DNA from: Crocodylus rhombifer
Lineage: Eukaryota > Chordata > Crocodylia > Crocodylidae
Direction of reading: 5' to 3'
NCBI GenBank assembly: GCA_038503035.1
Contig: JAVSML010025231.1
Span: forward strand, 1-64,000
Length of the DNA stretch: 64,000 nt
The translations under genes and the position numbers were made by a program. The notes below the pieces were generated by a model. It was given only the letters and a program-made list of their open reading frames with translations. It ran no database searches and was not told the origin of the DNA. The stretch's first letter is position 1. Every line of letters begins with the position of its first letter. Below, piece after piece: positions 1 through 52,339 of this stretch.

Positions 1-39634
<39,634 letters not shown>

Positions 39635-42600
39635 CTGAAAACAGAGAGAGAACAAAGCGTGTTAGTAGCTAGACTGAGAGACACATGGAAGCACCTGGTC
39701 AAGAGCTAACGTCCCTCTTCTCTGCCTCTTCCCACAATCCGCCTTCTCCGCACCTTGCTGGCTAGCTCAGCCCCCGCACACAGCCACTTGCTGGTGAGCT
39801 CTGACCTGCCGGGGAACCCCCCGTGCCAGAGCCCGGGGCACCCATTCTTCCTCCCTGCCACCGTCACGTGCACACAGGGCCATTTCTGCTCGGCCTGGAG
39901 GGGCAGTTTGGTCAAGGGACAAGTCCACAGTCACGGTGACAACTCGGAGGTCTGGTCCATCTGCCCTGTCTCAGAAACCCAGACGGTGTGGATGCTCAGG
40001 TCTGAATCTCAAAGCCCAGGAACCCCCAGATCGGAGCACCCTAGAACTGGGGCTGGATCGAAACCTTGGCTCCAGAATATGCCACCGAGGCAGAATGACA
40101 CCTGCTTCCCACCGACAAGCACCACCGGGGAACACAGCAACCGCTCCCTCCCACCCCCAGGCCCTCTGCTCTCCTGTGAGCCTAACAGACGCTCTCGGAT
40201 CCAGGGGCCTACGTGTTGGTGGGTGAAGGCATGCCCGACCTGCCCAAACCTGGACCTCCTTGAACGTCTGCTTTACATAACCTTGTTACCAGGCTGGGCT
40301 GCAACATCAGCCCTCTGATCGTTGCCCCTCGCACAGGGCCACCCTGGTTTCCAGTCCTAGCACTGGCATTGCCCCAGCTCCACTGCCTTAGTTCCCAGCC
40401 ATGCAGCTTTTACCCACAATGCTTTCCACAAACAACTTGACATTACAACTACAAGCGTCTGGCAGTTGTAGAGGCGCAGCCTAGTACAAAGCCCCAGGGT
40501 CTTCAAATATTTATCGTGCTGAGTTTGGGCATCGTGGGGAGGCTTCAGGCTGAGAGGGATTTCAGCTCTGCTTTGGATGTCTCGCTTTGCACGAGCACAG
40601 CAGTGGAGCCCTGAAGGGAGCGTGTAGAGTTGGCTGGCGGAAGGGGTGTGAGTTTGAGTGGGGGTTGATCTCAGAAGGGAATGTCCCACTAGGTCTGTAT
40701 TTAGCAGAAGCTGAGATCTTGTCATGACATGCAGCGTTGCTGGATGGGATGCCCGAGAACCACTGTTCTCTAAGGGAGCGGAGTAATTAATCAGTCATTC
40801 CCTCTCTCCTGTAGCACCTGTCATCCACTGAGATCAACACACCTAGGAGATGCTAATTAGGCTTTGCAAAACCTGATGAGATGTGCAAGTATTATTACAC
40901 CCACGGCACAGGATGATGACGATGCTCTTACATAGCAGCACCTCTAGCAGCAGTTCCCAAACTGAGGGTCATCCCCACAAATGAGGTCACACTTATAAGT
41001 GTGGTCATTGGTGACACTGGCCTACAGGCTCCATTGAGTTGGGAGCTAAAAAAATGCATATGAAGAGACAGTTCCTGCCCTACAGAGCTTATGAGCTACA
41101 TAGATCAGAAGGTGAGAGGGAAAACAGAGGTAAAGCGAGGAAAAATGACTTGACCAAGATCACACAGGTGATCGGTGGCAAAGCTAAGATTGGAACCCGG
41201 GTTTCTTGGCTTTATCCACTGGACCACACAGTCCTTCTAAGGCACAGTAGATCTTAGTTACAGCTTTTGGTTTATGGATACGTTTTATAGCAGACACATT
41301 ATTAATACACAGACAGCCTCAACACACCCACACACCAATAATAACCTGACAACTCCCCCGGATCACATATCATATCTTTAGCTGACACAATTGATAGTTC
41401 ACGTGCAGCACATGTCTAGTTAAAAAGTCCCATTTTTAAACAATTTTCCTCTGCCATCAATCAAAAATTAAATCTCAAGATCAAAGGAAACAGAGTCACC
41501 TACATAGTAACAATCCAGAAACCATTTTCTGGATGCTCCTGAACGGCATGTAGCTGTATGTCCCGGGATTTTCTTTTATGTGCATTATGCCTTTATTATA
41601 CGTAACCTCTACAAATGCTCTAAAATGCTGAAAGTCATTGCTATTGTGTTCTGCCTCCTGCAGATTGTGGTAGGGAAGACGCACCCTGTGCTCTCCTTCT
41701 CTTGCGGAGATTTTACTTCTGTCCTTCCTTGTTCTGGTTTTTCCACCTCAGTCTCCCATAGCAATCCTTTCAAGACTTGTTCCAAGTTATACCTAGTAGA
41801 AATGTGCTTTGCTGTAAAGGAAGTAGGCCTAAAACATCTTCCCTGATTGATAAATCAGTGGGCATCCTCACACAATATGGCTGAGCCCTGCTGCTACCAG
41901 TTGGCCTTTCTACTACCAGTTGCCGTGAGCAGGCTAAAACTGGGATTGGTCTGCTTCTACCACCACTTGCTCTTTTCCATTAACAAGCCTTAAAGAGCAC
42001 CACTTGTGCTTTCGTATCATGGCTTCCCACAGGATCACACGCTTTCATTGCTCTGATTAGGCACTAACTCCCAGAGGCACTGCATACACAGTGAGGATGT
42101 GGTGGCAGGGGACTCAGGGGCCAAGTCAGTGCCCAGAGTGTGGCCTGTACTGAAGTCCACACTATTGAGGCTCTGCTGCCATCAGCACTGAAGTGAGCAA
42201 GTTCAAACCACACTTTGAGATGCCCAGACTGTGTCCTCTGGCTGCAGCAAAGATTGGGCTCTAGTCATAGGTAAATCAGGGGTAACTGAGCTGGGGCTTT
42301 GGCTTTGCATTAGTACAGGAAGCTATATCCATATGGACCAGGGAATATCCCTCTCTGAGCCAGACACACAACATGCCTACTCTGGGATAACTTCCTCTGG
42401 CTTTGACCGCGCAGTAAATTTACTCTGTAGCAAGGAGCTCTTTCAAGCTGCCTGTCCAGAGTACTCATGAATATGGCATGGGGAGCTGGTCTGCATTGAA
42501 CAAACGACCACTTCAGAGTGAGACTGGCACTGCTAGAGGGCACATGCCACCTACACCACAGAAACCTGCCTTTGGGCCCCCTCCAAAGGGACCTGACGCC

Positions 42601-43581
42601 AGAGTTGAGCATTGCCTCTGGAGCTCAAGCTCAGGGCTGTGCTCTCACTCCACTTCTCCAGAGCAAACCGCTAATGCCCAGGACTGAACATGTCGAGTAT
42701 CCACTCCTTGTAAGGCAACAACATCTTTGGCCAAAACTCCCCTGGACTTCAATGGTGCTACTGCTGGTTTACACCGCAGTGAGAGGCAAAATGGACCCTT
42801 TGACAGGAGGCACAGCTCTGGGCACATGAGAGGCATTAGCTTGGGCAGCAGCCCCCTCGGGGATGGAGAACAACTCCCATGGTCTGAAACACCTGGGGAG
42901 TACTGGCCAAAGCCCCGAGGCTGGGTGCTGGGGAGCAGCTAGCAGAGTGGGAAGGGGAACTGGGCTTTTCTGTCTGCAATGTTGTAAATGAGCCCATTTC
43001 CACTTGAGAAAGGCCCATCTTGGGGGTGGCTCTGCTAATCCAACGCTATGCTGGCTGCGGGGGCACTAACAGCCAGCAGCCTTTTCTCTGGGGAGGTAGC
43101 ATGGCCCCTGGCAAAGCAAAGAGCCTGGGCTGGCTTTTAAGTTGCTGAGTGAAAGGAGTTAGGAAAAGCTCTTATCAGTCTCCAGACAAGAGCACAGCTG
43201 CTGGGGTCACGCAGGGGTGGAGCAACAGTGCTGTCCGCGGGAGCCGAGCTTCAAACAAGGACACAGCTTCACTCGCCACTCAAAGGGAAAGGGCAAGGGG
43301 TAGCTGGCAGTTGCTGGAGCAGGCTTGGGCAGCCAGGGATGGTCCCAAAGGCTGGGCAGGCACTGATGGGCTGGAGATCGGCCTCAGGGAGGGGTGGGAT
43401 GGGGGAGAGGATACAAGCAATGCTTCACAGCCAGCCTGCTGCCGCCTCAGCTGTCGCTGTCTGCCCCGTCATCTCCTGCACCAGGGCCCGAGCTGGCACT
43501 CGCTAGCCCCTTTGCTGCAGTCCTCCCCCTGATCCTAATGGCTTCCTCCTCCTTCAGCACCCAGTGTGGGGCACAGCCCGG
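39635..43581. other. Intron 1 or upstream DNA, first part
   Basis: Contains an antisense MIR-like SINE at about 41087-41235. I looked for a minus-strand exon encoding the expected short N terminus with a GT donor and found none here. Confidence 0.5.
41087..41235 (-). repeat. MIR-like SINE, antisense
   Basis: The order 'gaggtaaagcg', 'acttgaccaagatcacacag', 'tggaacccgggtttcttgg' and 'ccactggaccac' is the reverse complement of a MIR body and its tRNA-like head. Confidence 0.75.
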
Positions 43582-43767
43582 GGTGGCCATCACAGAGGAC
43601 AGTCCGGTTGTCCCCTGTCCTCTATTGATATGAAACCAGATGCCTTTATGTCCTCTATTTTTCTCTTTGAGAGAAAAATAGAGGACATAAAGGCGTTGGG
43701 TTTTGCATCCATAGAGGACAGAGGACAGAGTAGCAGAAAACTGGAATGTCCTCTACGATGGCCATCC
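43582..43767. repeat. Foldback element, 186-bp palindrome
   Basis: The core is a perfect 25-bp inverted repeat (43642-43666 and 43670-43694, starting GCCTTTATGT) with a 3-nt loop. Outer arms continue with mismatches and one gap: 'ctgtcctctatt' against the complement of 'atagaggacag', and 'ggtggccatcacagagg' against the complement of 'ctctacgatggccatcc'. The words TCCTCTAT and AGAGGACA recur. No coding content. Confidence 0.9.
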
Positions 43768-43828
43768 TAGTACAGCTTGGGGTGGCAGGAAGCCCCAAGT
43801 TGAGTGGCCCTTCCCGAGTGATAAGCAG

Positions 43829-44673
43829 GCAGCAGATCCGGGCTGACCTGGGCAAGCTCAGCAAATGGGCAGGTGAGAACCTGATGGTGTTTAACACCGA
43901 AAAATGCAAGGTTCTCCACCTTGGGAGGAAAAACCTGCAGCACCCTTATAGGCTCGGCAGTGCTACGTTGGATAGCACTACAGAAGAAAGAGACTTGGGG
44001 GTCATCATTGACCACAAGATGAACATGAGCCTGCAATGCGATGCTGCGGCTAGTAAAGCGACCAGAACGCTGGCCTGCATCCATAGATGCTTCTCGAGCA
44101 AATCCCGGGACGTCGTTCTCCCCTTGTACTCGGCCTTGGTGGGGCCGCAGCTGGAGTACTGCGTCCAGTTTTGGGCTCCACAATTCGAAAAGGATGTGGA
44201 GAAGCTTGAGAGAGTCCAGAGGAGAGCCACGCGCATGATCAGAGGTCAGGAAAACAGATCTTACGATGACAGGCTGAGAGACATGGGACTCTTTAGCCTG
44301 GAAAAGCATAGGCTCAGGGGTGATCTGATGGCCACCTATAAGTGTATCGGAGTGACCACCAGGATCTGGGGGAACGTCTGTTCACCAGAGCGCCCCAAGG
44401 GATGACGAGATCGAATGGTCACAAACTCCTGCAAGACCGCTTCAGGCTGGACATAAGGAAGAATTTCTTTACTGTCCGAGCCCCCAAGGTCTGGAACAGC
44501 CTCCCACCGGAGGTGGTTCAAGCACCTACATTGAACACCTTCAAGAGTAAATTGGATGCTTATCTTGCTGGGATCCTATGACCCCAGCTGACTTCCTGCC
44601 CTTTGGGCAGGGGGCTGGACTCGATGATCTCCCGAGGTCCCTTCCAGCCCTGATGTCTATGAAATCTATGAAA
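43829..44673 (+). mobile_element. CR1 LINE, 5'-truncated, antisense to UNC13A
   Basis: It encodes the C-terminal part of the CR1 ORF2 protein: LGKLSKWAGENLMVFNTEKC, then ERDLGVIIDHKMNMSLQC, LEYCVQFWAPQFEKDVEKLE and RVQRRATRMIRGQENRSY. The frame continues to about 44340, where a frameshift moves to another frame (RLDIRKNFFTVRAPKVWNSL through LDAYLAGIL, stop at 44579). A typical CR1 3' end follows ('ggactcgatgatctcccg', 'cccttccagccctgatg') with a terminal 'tctatgaaatctatgaaa'. It cannot encode a full protein. CR1 is the dominant LINE of birds, crocodilians and turtles. Confidence 0.95.
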
Positions 44674-45525
44674 CCTCCCCGAGTGGGGCACCCTGTCACA
44701 GTGAAGGTGCATGTGTGGCTGCCCCCCAGATGCCAGGGAGGGAGGAAAGAGTTTCCCAGTGTTTTTATATGCAGGAGACGGAGGTGCAGAGGAAGGGAGT
44801 GGCACGTTCAAGCAGCAATGTGGCAGCAGAGCAGGCTGGGAGCCGCCAGGAGCCCTGCTGACTCCCACTCCACGACATTTGTGAGCCCATGAGGGACCTG
44901 GTTGGTTCAGCTCTGCAGGCGCAGGGAGAGCAGGAGACAGTTTCCACCTTCTGGCATCTTTATCATGGAGACAAAGCTGCAGGACGTGGCCAGGCAAGGT
45001 GTGCATTGTGGTGTGAGCATCTCGGAGCAGAGATCCCTGTGAGCAGCTGAGACCAAGGCCACAGTGCACCCAAGGCCACAACAGGGAAGCCTGACCCCAA
45101 GCGCCTGTCAGACGGGATTCATCTCACCTCAGGGTCACATCACATCTGTTTAGCGGCCAAGTGAGATGGGTCTTGCCTTGACGAGGTCTCAACTCCCTCC
45201 TGCACTGTCTGCTGCTGCGACTGTCTGGAGAAGCTGCGCCCTTCCAAGCAGCATGGAGTAACCCCCAGGACGAGCCTAGCAAGCCTCTCGCTGGCCCAAC
45301 GTCATTGACTCCAAGGGAGATGCTCCCAATTTCCTCAAGCCAGGTCAGACCCAGAGGGGTGCAGTGCTGCTTTCAATCTCTCCCCTTTCACCACCTGGAT
45401 GCCTCAATCACCAGACACATGCAGTGAACTCTCTGCCACCACCACACCATCCGGGATCAGCTACTGGGCACAACTGACCCTCAATCTCATATAGTTTAAG
45501 GAGGAAGGAGTTCAGCAGTGACCTT
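44674..45525. other. Non-coding stretch
   Basis: No gene, exon or repeat family recognised between the CR1 and the LTR-like element. Confidence 0.5.
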
Positions 45526-46501
45526 TGTGGCGGGCCAGTAGGGGGCGCTCCTGCATTGAGCCGCCCACCTCCCTGCGCCCGACCACCCTCCAGACTCCGA
45601 ATGCCTCCCTAGGGGCGCCTTATGCTTGGCCGACCCCTCTCCCGGAGCACACTCACTAGTCTGGGGGTAACATCGCCGCCACCACCCCGAGAAGGGACTG
45701 TCTTGGCCCTGTGTCCTCGGGGAAACACAGGCCTAATAGTCCGACAGGTACTTGACCCGCTACAGGCACTTGGGGCACTTCCCCAAGTCAAGGGGGCAAA
45801 AAGTAAAGTCTCCCTTAGTCCACAGACCTAAGAGGTCTCTTAGGCATAATTTAGACCCACCCCTCAATAAGTCTCCCACACCCGTCAAAAAGGAGAACTT
45901 TATTGATTACAGGGGTTAGGGTAAACTAGGGTACAGGGTTGAATAATATCTTAGAAATCCTAAAGAGCAAACAGTGTGGCTGAGGCAGCCTTTTGATTAC
46001 GCATCTGTGTTACTGCCAGCTAGAGATCTAATCCGATTGAGCAGCTGACTCACACGCATCTTCCAGAGTTCTTCCGTTTCCCCTCTGGAGTCGTGGGGTG
46101 AGAGAGAGCTCGGTCCGGATGGCAAGGCTCCTCTGTCTCCCCTGCTTTGCTGCTGCTTCCCCTCATGGCCGAAGAGAGCAAGAGCCTCCTCCCCCTCCCA
46201 AACTATATAGCCCCCGTGACCTCATTCACCTGGGCCAGTGGAGGTCAGCCCCAGTTGGCTGTCAGCCAACCAATTCGAAATACATCACCTGTTACCAGGC
46301 AGATTCCAGCTCCCCAGGTAGAAACCCCCCACCCAGGTGATTGATGCAAGTCAGGTAGGCAGAGGGAGCAGGTTTCCCCCCTCCCTCAGGGATGCAGCCA
46401 GTTCAAGTTACCAAAAGAGACCGGCCAGGGTGCGGTCCCCTCCGTGCTGACCCACCCTAATCAAATGGTTGCTGCTCAGAGATTTTAGTCACAGTGTCAC
46501 A
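45526..46501 (-). mobile_element. Probable solo LTR of an endogenous retrovirus-like element
   Basis: Read on the minus strand it starts TGTGACACTG and ends GCCCGCCACA, the TG...CA form of LTRs. A TATA-like CTATATAG lies at 46203-46210 and an AATAAA signal at 45899-45904, about 300 bp downstream, giving a plausible U3-R-U5 order with a GC-rich end. I see no flanking coding sequence (gag, pol or env) and no clear target duplication, so it is a solo LTR or only LTR-like. Confidence 0.55.
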
Positions 46502-49036
46502 GGGCAGAGATTTTGGGGAGAAACAAGGTGGCTTTCTGCCACAACCTTTAGCTGTGCTGGGCTGGACCCATCCTTCCTGCTGCGGGGTCTGCTCGAGACA
46601 GACTAAGACAACCACAGCCTTGCTGCTTCGTGGAGGGGCTAGCCCACAGGAGCAGTTCGGAGGACTGCATCATGGGGGCCTCCAAGGAGCACCCCGTGGC
46701 AGGAGCTGAATCCACACCTCCTCACTCGGCTGCTGTCATGTCAGCTGTGTCCCCTTTCGACACTGGCTGGCACCGAGGGCTAAGTCACCTTCCCCAGGCA
46801 GTGGTTTCTGTTCCTGGAAACCACTGTTCCTGCTTTGATCGGCAGAGATTGTGAATTAGCCTCAGAGACATCACTCTTCCCCTCCGTTAGGGCACAGAAT
46901 AAATTCCTCGAGAGACTCTGGATAACGGCAGAGTTCCCCGCCCAGCTCCACCTTTTTCCATTACTTGGACTCTCTAGTGTGGCTCCTTCCCTGGGGTAAA
47001 TTGCCACCGTCACTGCAGCAGCACCCATTTACACCCACCAAGACTCTAGCCCATGGGCGGCCAGACCACTTCTCTCCCCGACAACCAGCTCTTTCAGCTC
47101 CCAGGGCTTGAATCTGGGGCTCTCAGCTTGTTGGCCCAAAGTTCATCAAAGGCACATTGGTGTAAATCGGGAGTTGCACAGCAGTACAACTGGAGCATGA
47201 GGGCAGCCAGATGCTGAGTCTTACAACTCTGCACAGCTAAGAACATTTTTATACCTTTCCTGGCCCCTTTAACATCCTGGTCTCACACCATTTCTATACC
47301 AGTGTGCAATTCCAGTGCAGTGACTCCTAAGGTGCTGGAGTCACTAGGGTCAAAGGGAGGTCCCGTCACCCCATGCAGACCTGCATTGCTCTCTTCTTCA
47401 GGGCTCCCTTGGGTGCTCTGCTGTGCCCACAGGCAACCAAGTTCCAACCTCCATCCCTCGAGCCATGCTGGCCCAACACCAGCAAAGAACAGGCTCCCAG
47501 GGGCAGTGGTGTCCCAGCCAGCATCTCCTGCACTGCTGACTGCTCCCGGGCTTTCCCAGCTAGCTTGGGCTTGTTGGGGCAAGCAGGATGAGAATCAGGT
47601 CCAGAACACGGCTAGGATTGCTCTCTCAGAGCCACAATGCAGCCACTTGGGGGTGGACATGTAGCCCCTGCCCTTGCCTGAGACACAGAGTCACCCCACA
47701 GGGGGAAGTGAAGAACTTCCCTGCTGAAAGGAAACGGGGGCCCTGAGGTGCGCAGAATGCAGTCACGGCTGCTCCAGCGGGTCCTGTAGTTTGTGCTGAG
47801 CGCCTTCTGGCCCCCAAACTGGCCAGTTTGAACCCAGGCAGGGTATCTACTCTACTCTGCAGGTGCTGTCTGGAATATCTTGCAGTGGCACCAACAAGGT
47901 GCCCCGGGGCACAGTCAGGCTGAGCGAGAGGGGCTCCCGGCAGCCTAGACAAGGGAAGGATCATCAGCCCCCTTTTTACAGAAGGATGCTGAGGAGCAGA
48001 GAAACTAGAGGGGCAAACTCCCTGCAGAGCCCAGCCAGGGACAGCTGGGTTATGGCGGCAGGACCAGATTTTCAAGACAGGCTCAGGGCTGGATTTTCCA
48101 AAGAGCATCAGCTTACTGAGCCACCGGCCACCCCTGGAGCTGGGGATGGGGCTTGCAAGGGGTGGGCCTATCACTCCTGACTCTCAAGCTGCTGCCTTAA
48201 GGAAAGCTGTAGTGGACAGCTAAATTGAGATTCAGGAGACCTGGGCTCTTTTCCCTCTTTGTGCCTCAGTTTCCCCCCTCTGCGGAGTGAGAATGAGAAT
48301 CCAGAGCTCTTAAATCAACCCATAGATTATGACTAACCACAGGTGCCCCTTCCCCTCCTCTGAGCCTGCCTGGGCTGCGGCATCCGCTTTGCAGGCTGCT
48401 TGCTGTCAGCTGCCATGGGGAGATCACAGCAAGCAGGGACAGCTTGCAGCCAAGGCAGAGCAGCTGGTTTTGGGGGCTCAGGACTGAGGCTGCTCTTTAA
48501 CTCTTCTGCAAAGCTCTTAAGTCTCTAAGCCCTGTTATGGGTTGATCTGCTGCCAGGGCTCCTTTGTTTTCATATACTCAAGCTGCTCCTGAATTATACA
48601 CACACCAGAGTTAAAAAACACCCCCTCCCAAAGGGGTTCATCGCTGCTCCATTCACCAGGCAGGCTGGGAAACATGCTCCAAGTGCAGCCCCATGATGAG
48701 TCCCTCACAGATTACTCCTCTTAATTGAAGATTTACCAACCTTTTTAAAGCCAGGCCCTTGGGAAGGCTCCAGAGCTGAGGAGCCTACTACAGAGGGCTG
48801 TGCCCCAGGGGCCCTGCAGGCCTCAGCCTTTCTAAATGGCTCAATCCCCTCTTCCCAGGTAGGAGGGACCAGGAGGAGCAGCCCCTGGGGCTGGAGGGAA
48901 TGAGTTGATGGGTCTCACCTGCTCTCCAGGATGCCGTCTATGGCAACCCAGCTGCAGCTGCATCCCTGCCTCCTCAGGCCTTCAGGCTGTTTGGGGTCCC
49001 AGGCTCATCCCACCCTATGGCTGTGATGCTCTAGCA
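46502..49036. other. Non-coding stretch
   Basis: Contains amniote-repeat-like words ('cattggtgtaaatcggg') near 47155 and a MIR-like fragment at about 48220-48310 ('gtgcctcagtttccccc'). No exon is seen. Confidence 0.5.
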
Positions 49037-49250
49037 CAGTGGGTCTCACCCTTTCAAGACTCAAAGCACCCTCCAGATCTTGAGCAAATTGAGTGGTGCC
49101 CCATTTCAGCAACTAAGGCACTTATTACAGTGCTCACCTCCTAGCAGAGGGCCCAGCAGCAAGGGTGGAGGAATGGCCAGGAGGGCTGAGCCTGGGCCAT
49201 GCTTATCTCCTCACACCTCACTGCAGCTGTACCTGGGTTGAGAATCACTG
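49037..49250. mobile_element. hAT-like non-autonomous DNA element
   Basis: The left end 'cagtgggtctcaccct' and the complement of the right end 'cagtgattctcaaccc' are imperfect 16-bp inverted repeats with the CAGTGnTTCTCAA pattern of hAT/Charlie-type elements. It is 214 bp with no coding content. The 8-bp target duplication is not evident. Confidence 0.6.
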
Positions 49251-52180
49251 CAAGCCCTGAAAGGGCAGCAGTACTGGGCCATCCCTCCAAATGCATTCCC
49301 TGGCTGTTAAAGCCATCCTGGAGCCAATGCTATGGAGCTGAGGTTTTGCACAAGTTGATTTTTTTGCACCAGATCAGCCCGGGGATCTCGTTAACCCTGG
49401 GGACTGGATCCTCTGGGCTGGCTCGGGGCATGCTCATACAGCTTCAGGTCTTGCAAGTGCACTCATCTCCTGGGGAGTGATGCATTTTTGTGGGGCTCCT
49501 ATTTGGGGAAAAGTCATGAACCCCCTGCCAATGGCACTCTGCACGTCCTCTCATATGGGACAAGCAGCAGGATGTGGGGGATAGAGGGTCACAATGATGG
49601 CTGACCTCAGGAGCATCCCTGAGGTGGTCAGCTCAAACACCCCGGGAGCCAGGAATTGCTGGAAGACCCTGGCCTGTGCAGGCAGCCTTCCCACAGCCTC
49701 TGGTGTGCACGTGATCTGATGTGAGCTTTTGTTACATGGCTACATGCTGTTTTTCTTCTACTGGGAGTCAAGCCTGGTCTAGGGCTGGGAACCGCACAGC
49801 CAACATCCAGGCCATCCCTTCTGGGGCACATGCACAGCCTGAACCCAAGATCTGTGAAGCTAAAAACACAAGCCTCTAGACCGGAGCTACTGGGCTGGGC
49901 AGGCCACAGACCCCTACAGCTTTAGCTTGCTCTGGCCACAGGAGGGGGACAACGTCCCATGGAAAACTGGACTTACTGCATCCAAAAGCCGGCAGGCAAA
50001 GTGGAAATGCATGAATTTGCCACCTGAGGGGGCTGGCTAGGCCTGAAGGGGTCTGCTTTGCCCTCTGCTTGTTTGGCTGCAAAACGGTGGAGGGGCAGTC
50101 ACTTCCCAGGAGGGAGTCTTTGGTTAATAAGGGCTGTGAAATGCAGAGAGCTACTGGGATCAAAACCTTGGGGGCTGCAGCTTGTTCCCTGAAGCAGGGG
50201 TGGTGTTGATGGGCTACAGGGCCTCCGGGAAGGAGGAATTTCCCAGGGTAGAGCAGAAGCATTGTGCCCCTGGAGCAAACGGAGGCAAGGCACCAGCTTC
50301 CCTGGGCATTGGCAGGGCTGGGCTCAGTGCCTGCTGCAGCGCCTGGTTTCAGATGATGAAGTGTCTCTAACTAGGCTTTCCAGCTGGCAGGGGGCAAAAT
50401 AATGAGCCAGTTCAGGGAGAGGGATTTCTGCTTTTAAAAAGGGGGAGAGAGGGAGAGAAAGTGAGCTGACTATCCTTGAAAGGGACCAAAATAGCCCTCT
50501 GCAAAACCAATGGGCATGTCAGTTATGAGACGTGCAGATACGCAGGAGCTCATCATGGGCTGGCACGTGGGAGTGGGGGGCAGGGCAGGGGGAAACTGGC
50601 TGCTCCTTAGCCTCCCTCAGCAGGCCAGGACAGGGCACAGGTTCCCCGTGGAGCAGCCAGGTAACCACACAAGGGGGCCAGGGGGGTTTCCTCACACTAG
50701 AGAGGCTACATCAGTAGCAAAGCCGTCTCCCCGCTTTACCGCCTCCTGCATTACACATCATGCCCTTGGGTGGGTTATTATGGCCACCTCCATTTTACCC
50801 AAGGGGAAACTGAGGCAGTGAGTGATTAAGTGACTGCCCCGTGTCCATGCAGAGCCACAGGACTTCTCACTCCACCCCTGCAACCTGACCACCAGGCAGG
50901 CAGGACCAGCAATGCCTTCAGCACTGCACCTGGGACATCCATCGTCCTCCTGCTCCAGGGCCAGCGATGTCCACCTCCCAGGACCCAGCCCTCCCTGTCA
51001 GAGGGAAGGAGATCACCCCCTCCCTTGCATTTCCCAACAGATGGGCTGTGACAGCTGCAGGAAGCAGAGGTCGAGCCATGTCATTTGCCCCAGCAACCTG
51101 ATTCAGGAACAGTACCGGATTCAGTCCATTTGTGTGGGGCCACACTGACATCTAGCCTTTCCCTTTAAAGTTGAGGGCATTGCTGCCAGGGAGTGAGGAG
51201 AAGAGTCTGTCACCAAAGGGTTAAAAGGAGGCCCCATCCCAGGGTGCTGCATGGCCAGTGCAGAAGGCTTAGGCTTGGCACAGCTGCTGGGCCACTGATC
51301 AAGAAACCGCCCCAGTGCCAGTGCCAGTGCCAGTGCCCATGCCAGCTCCTCTCCCCCTTCCCCTCCCGCCCCCCCCACACAACTGAAGTTAAACCAGGGC
51401 CTCATTAATCTAGACAGGGAGGTCCTCAGCTGGGAGGATTACCCCAACAGCCCCAGTCAAAGCAAAGCCCCTGCACAGCCCCAGCACTGGCAGTGGGGCC
51501 AGGCCACAGGTGGACAGGGCAGCAGACCCATGTCACACCCTGTTGTAGGCAAGCAGCCAGCCCATCCGTACACCCTCCTGCTCCCTGCCCAGGATAGACA
51601 AGGCCCAGTTAGGAGCTTCCCAAGGAAGGCCCCTTGCAAGTGGGCCTTGGTCTAATCCATGCCCCAGCTTTATGTATTGTTTAATAAAGTGAAAAGCAAT
51701 AGGGAGGCCGGGCTGTTCTCTGTGTCTGTGCCCATTCAGGGGCTGGCCACACAGTGCACTCCCATCAAACAAGGGGGCCGCCCCAGGGGCAGGGTGCCAG
51801 TACCTGTGTGCACCTTGCGGGCACTTCCTCATCACACATGGAGCCTTTTTAAACATTTATGCATCATCTGCAATTCTCCTACCCCTGCCCCAGATACTCC
51901 GCCATGCGCAGGCCTCAGCAGTGAAGCCAGAGGGGGAGGGAGCTCTCCATGGGCTCAGTGGGTGCCGAGTGCTGTGGAAGGTCTGGCCACTTCCCTCGGG
52001 TGCCTATGTGGGAGCTGTGATCATCTGACATCCTGCCATGTGGCATGGGAGGGTGTGCACAAGGACAGGACCTCTGCAAAAGGCCATGCAGAGGCTGGGC
52101 CAGGAGGTGGCTACATCTGCTCATGCCTGAGAGTAAGTGCTGGAAAAAGCTAGGAGGGGAGCAGCCCTCTCACATAGCCC
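49251..52180. other. Non-coding stretch
   Basis: Contains an antisense MIR-like fragment at about 50755-50880 ('aaggggaaactgaggcagtg') and a CCAGTG hexamer repeated about four times at 51312-51337. No exon is seen. Confidence 0.5.
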
Positions 52181-52183
52181 AAT

Positions 52184-52290
52184 AGCCCGTTGGCTCAGGC
52201 ACTCACCAAGGGAGCAAAACCCCAGGTTCGAGGCCTTCTACCCAACACAGGCTTGAACCTGCAGCCCTCTGACCTCCTGGCATTTCAGGT
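52184..52290 (+). repeat. tRNA-derived SINE head (candidate)
   Basis: TGGCTCAGGCA at 52191-52201 resembles an A box, and GGTTCGAGGCC at 52225-52235 is a perfect B box, 34 bp apart as in a pol III promoter. The rest does not fold as a tRNA. Confidence 0.45.
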
Positions 52291-52339
52291 GTTCAGTCAC
52301 TTGGGTCCTCTCTTCCTGGTCCCTGCTGTTCCCATTGAG

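Noticed and set aside
40430..40445. Minus-strand ATG TCA AGT TGT as the missing first exon
   Set aside because: The encoded residues do not match the expected N terminus after the second codon and no GT donor follows in the right phase.
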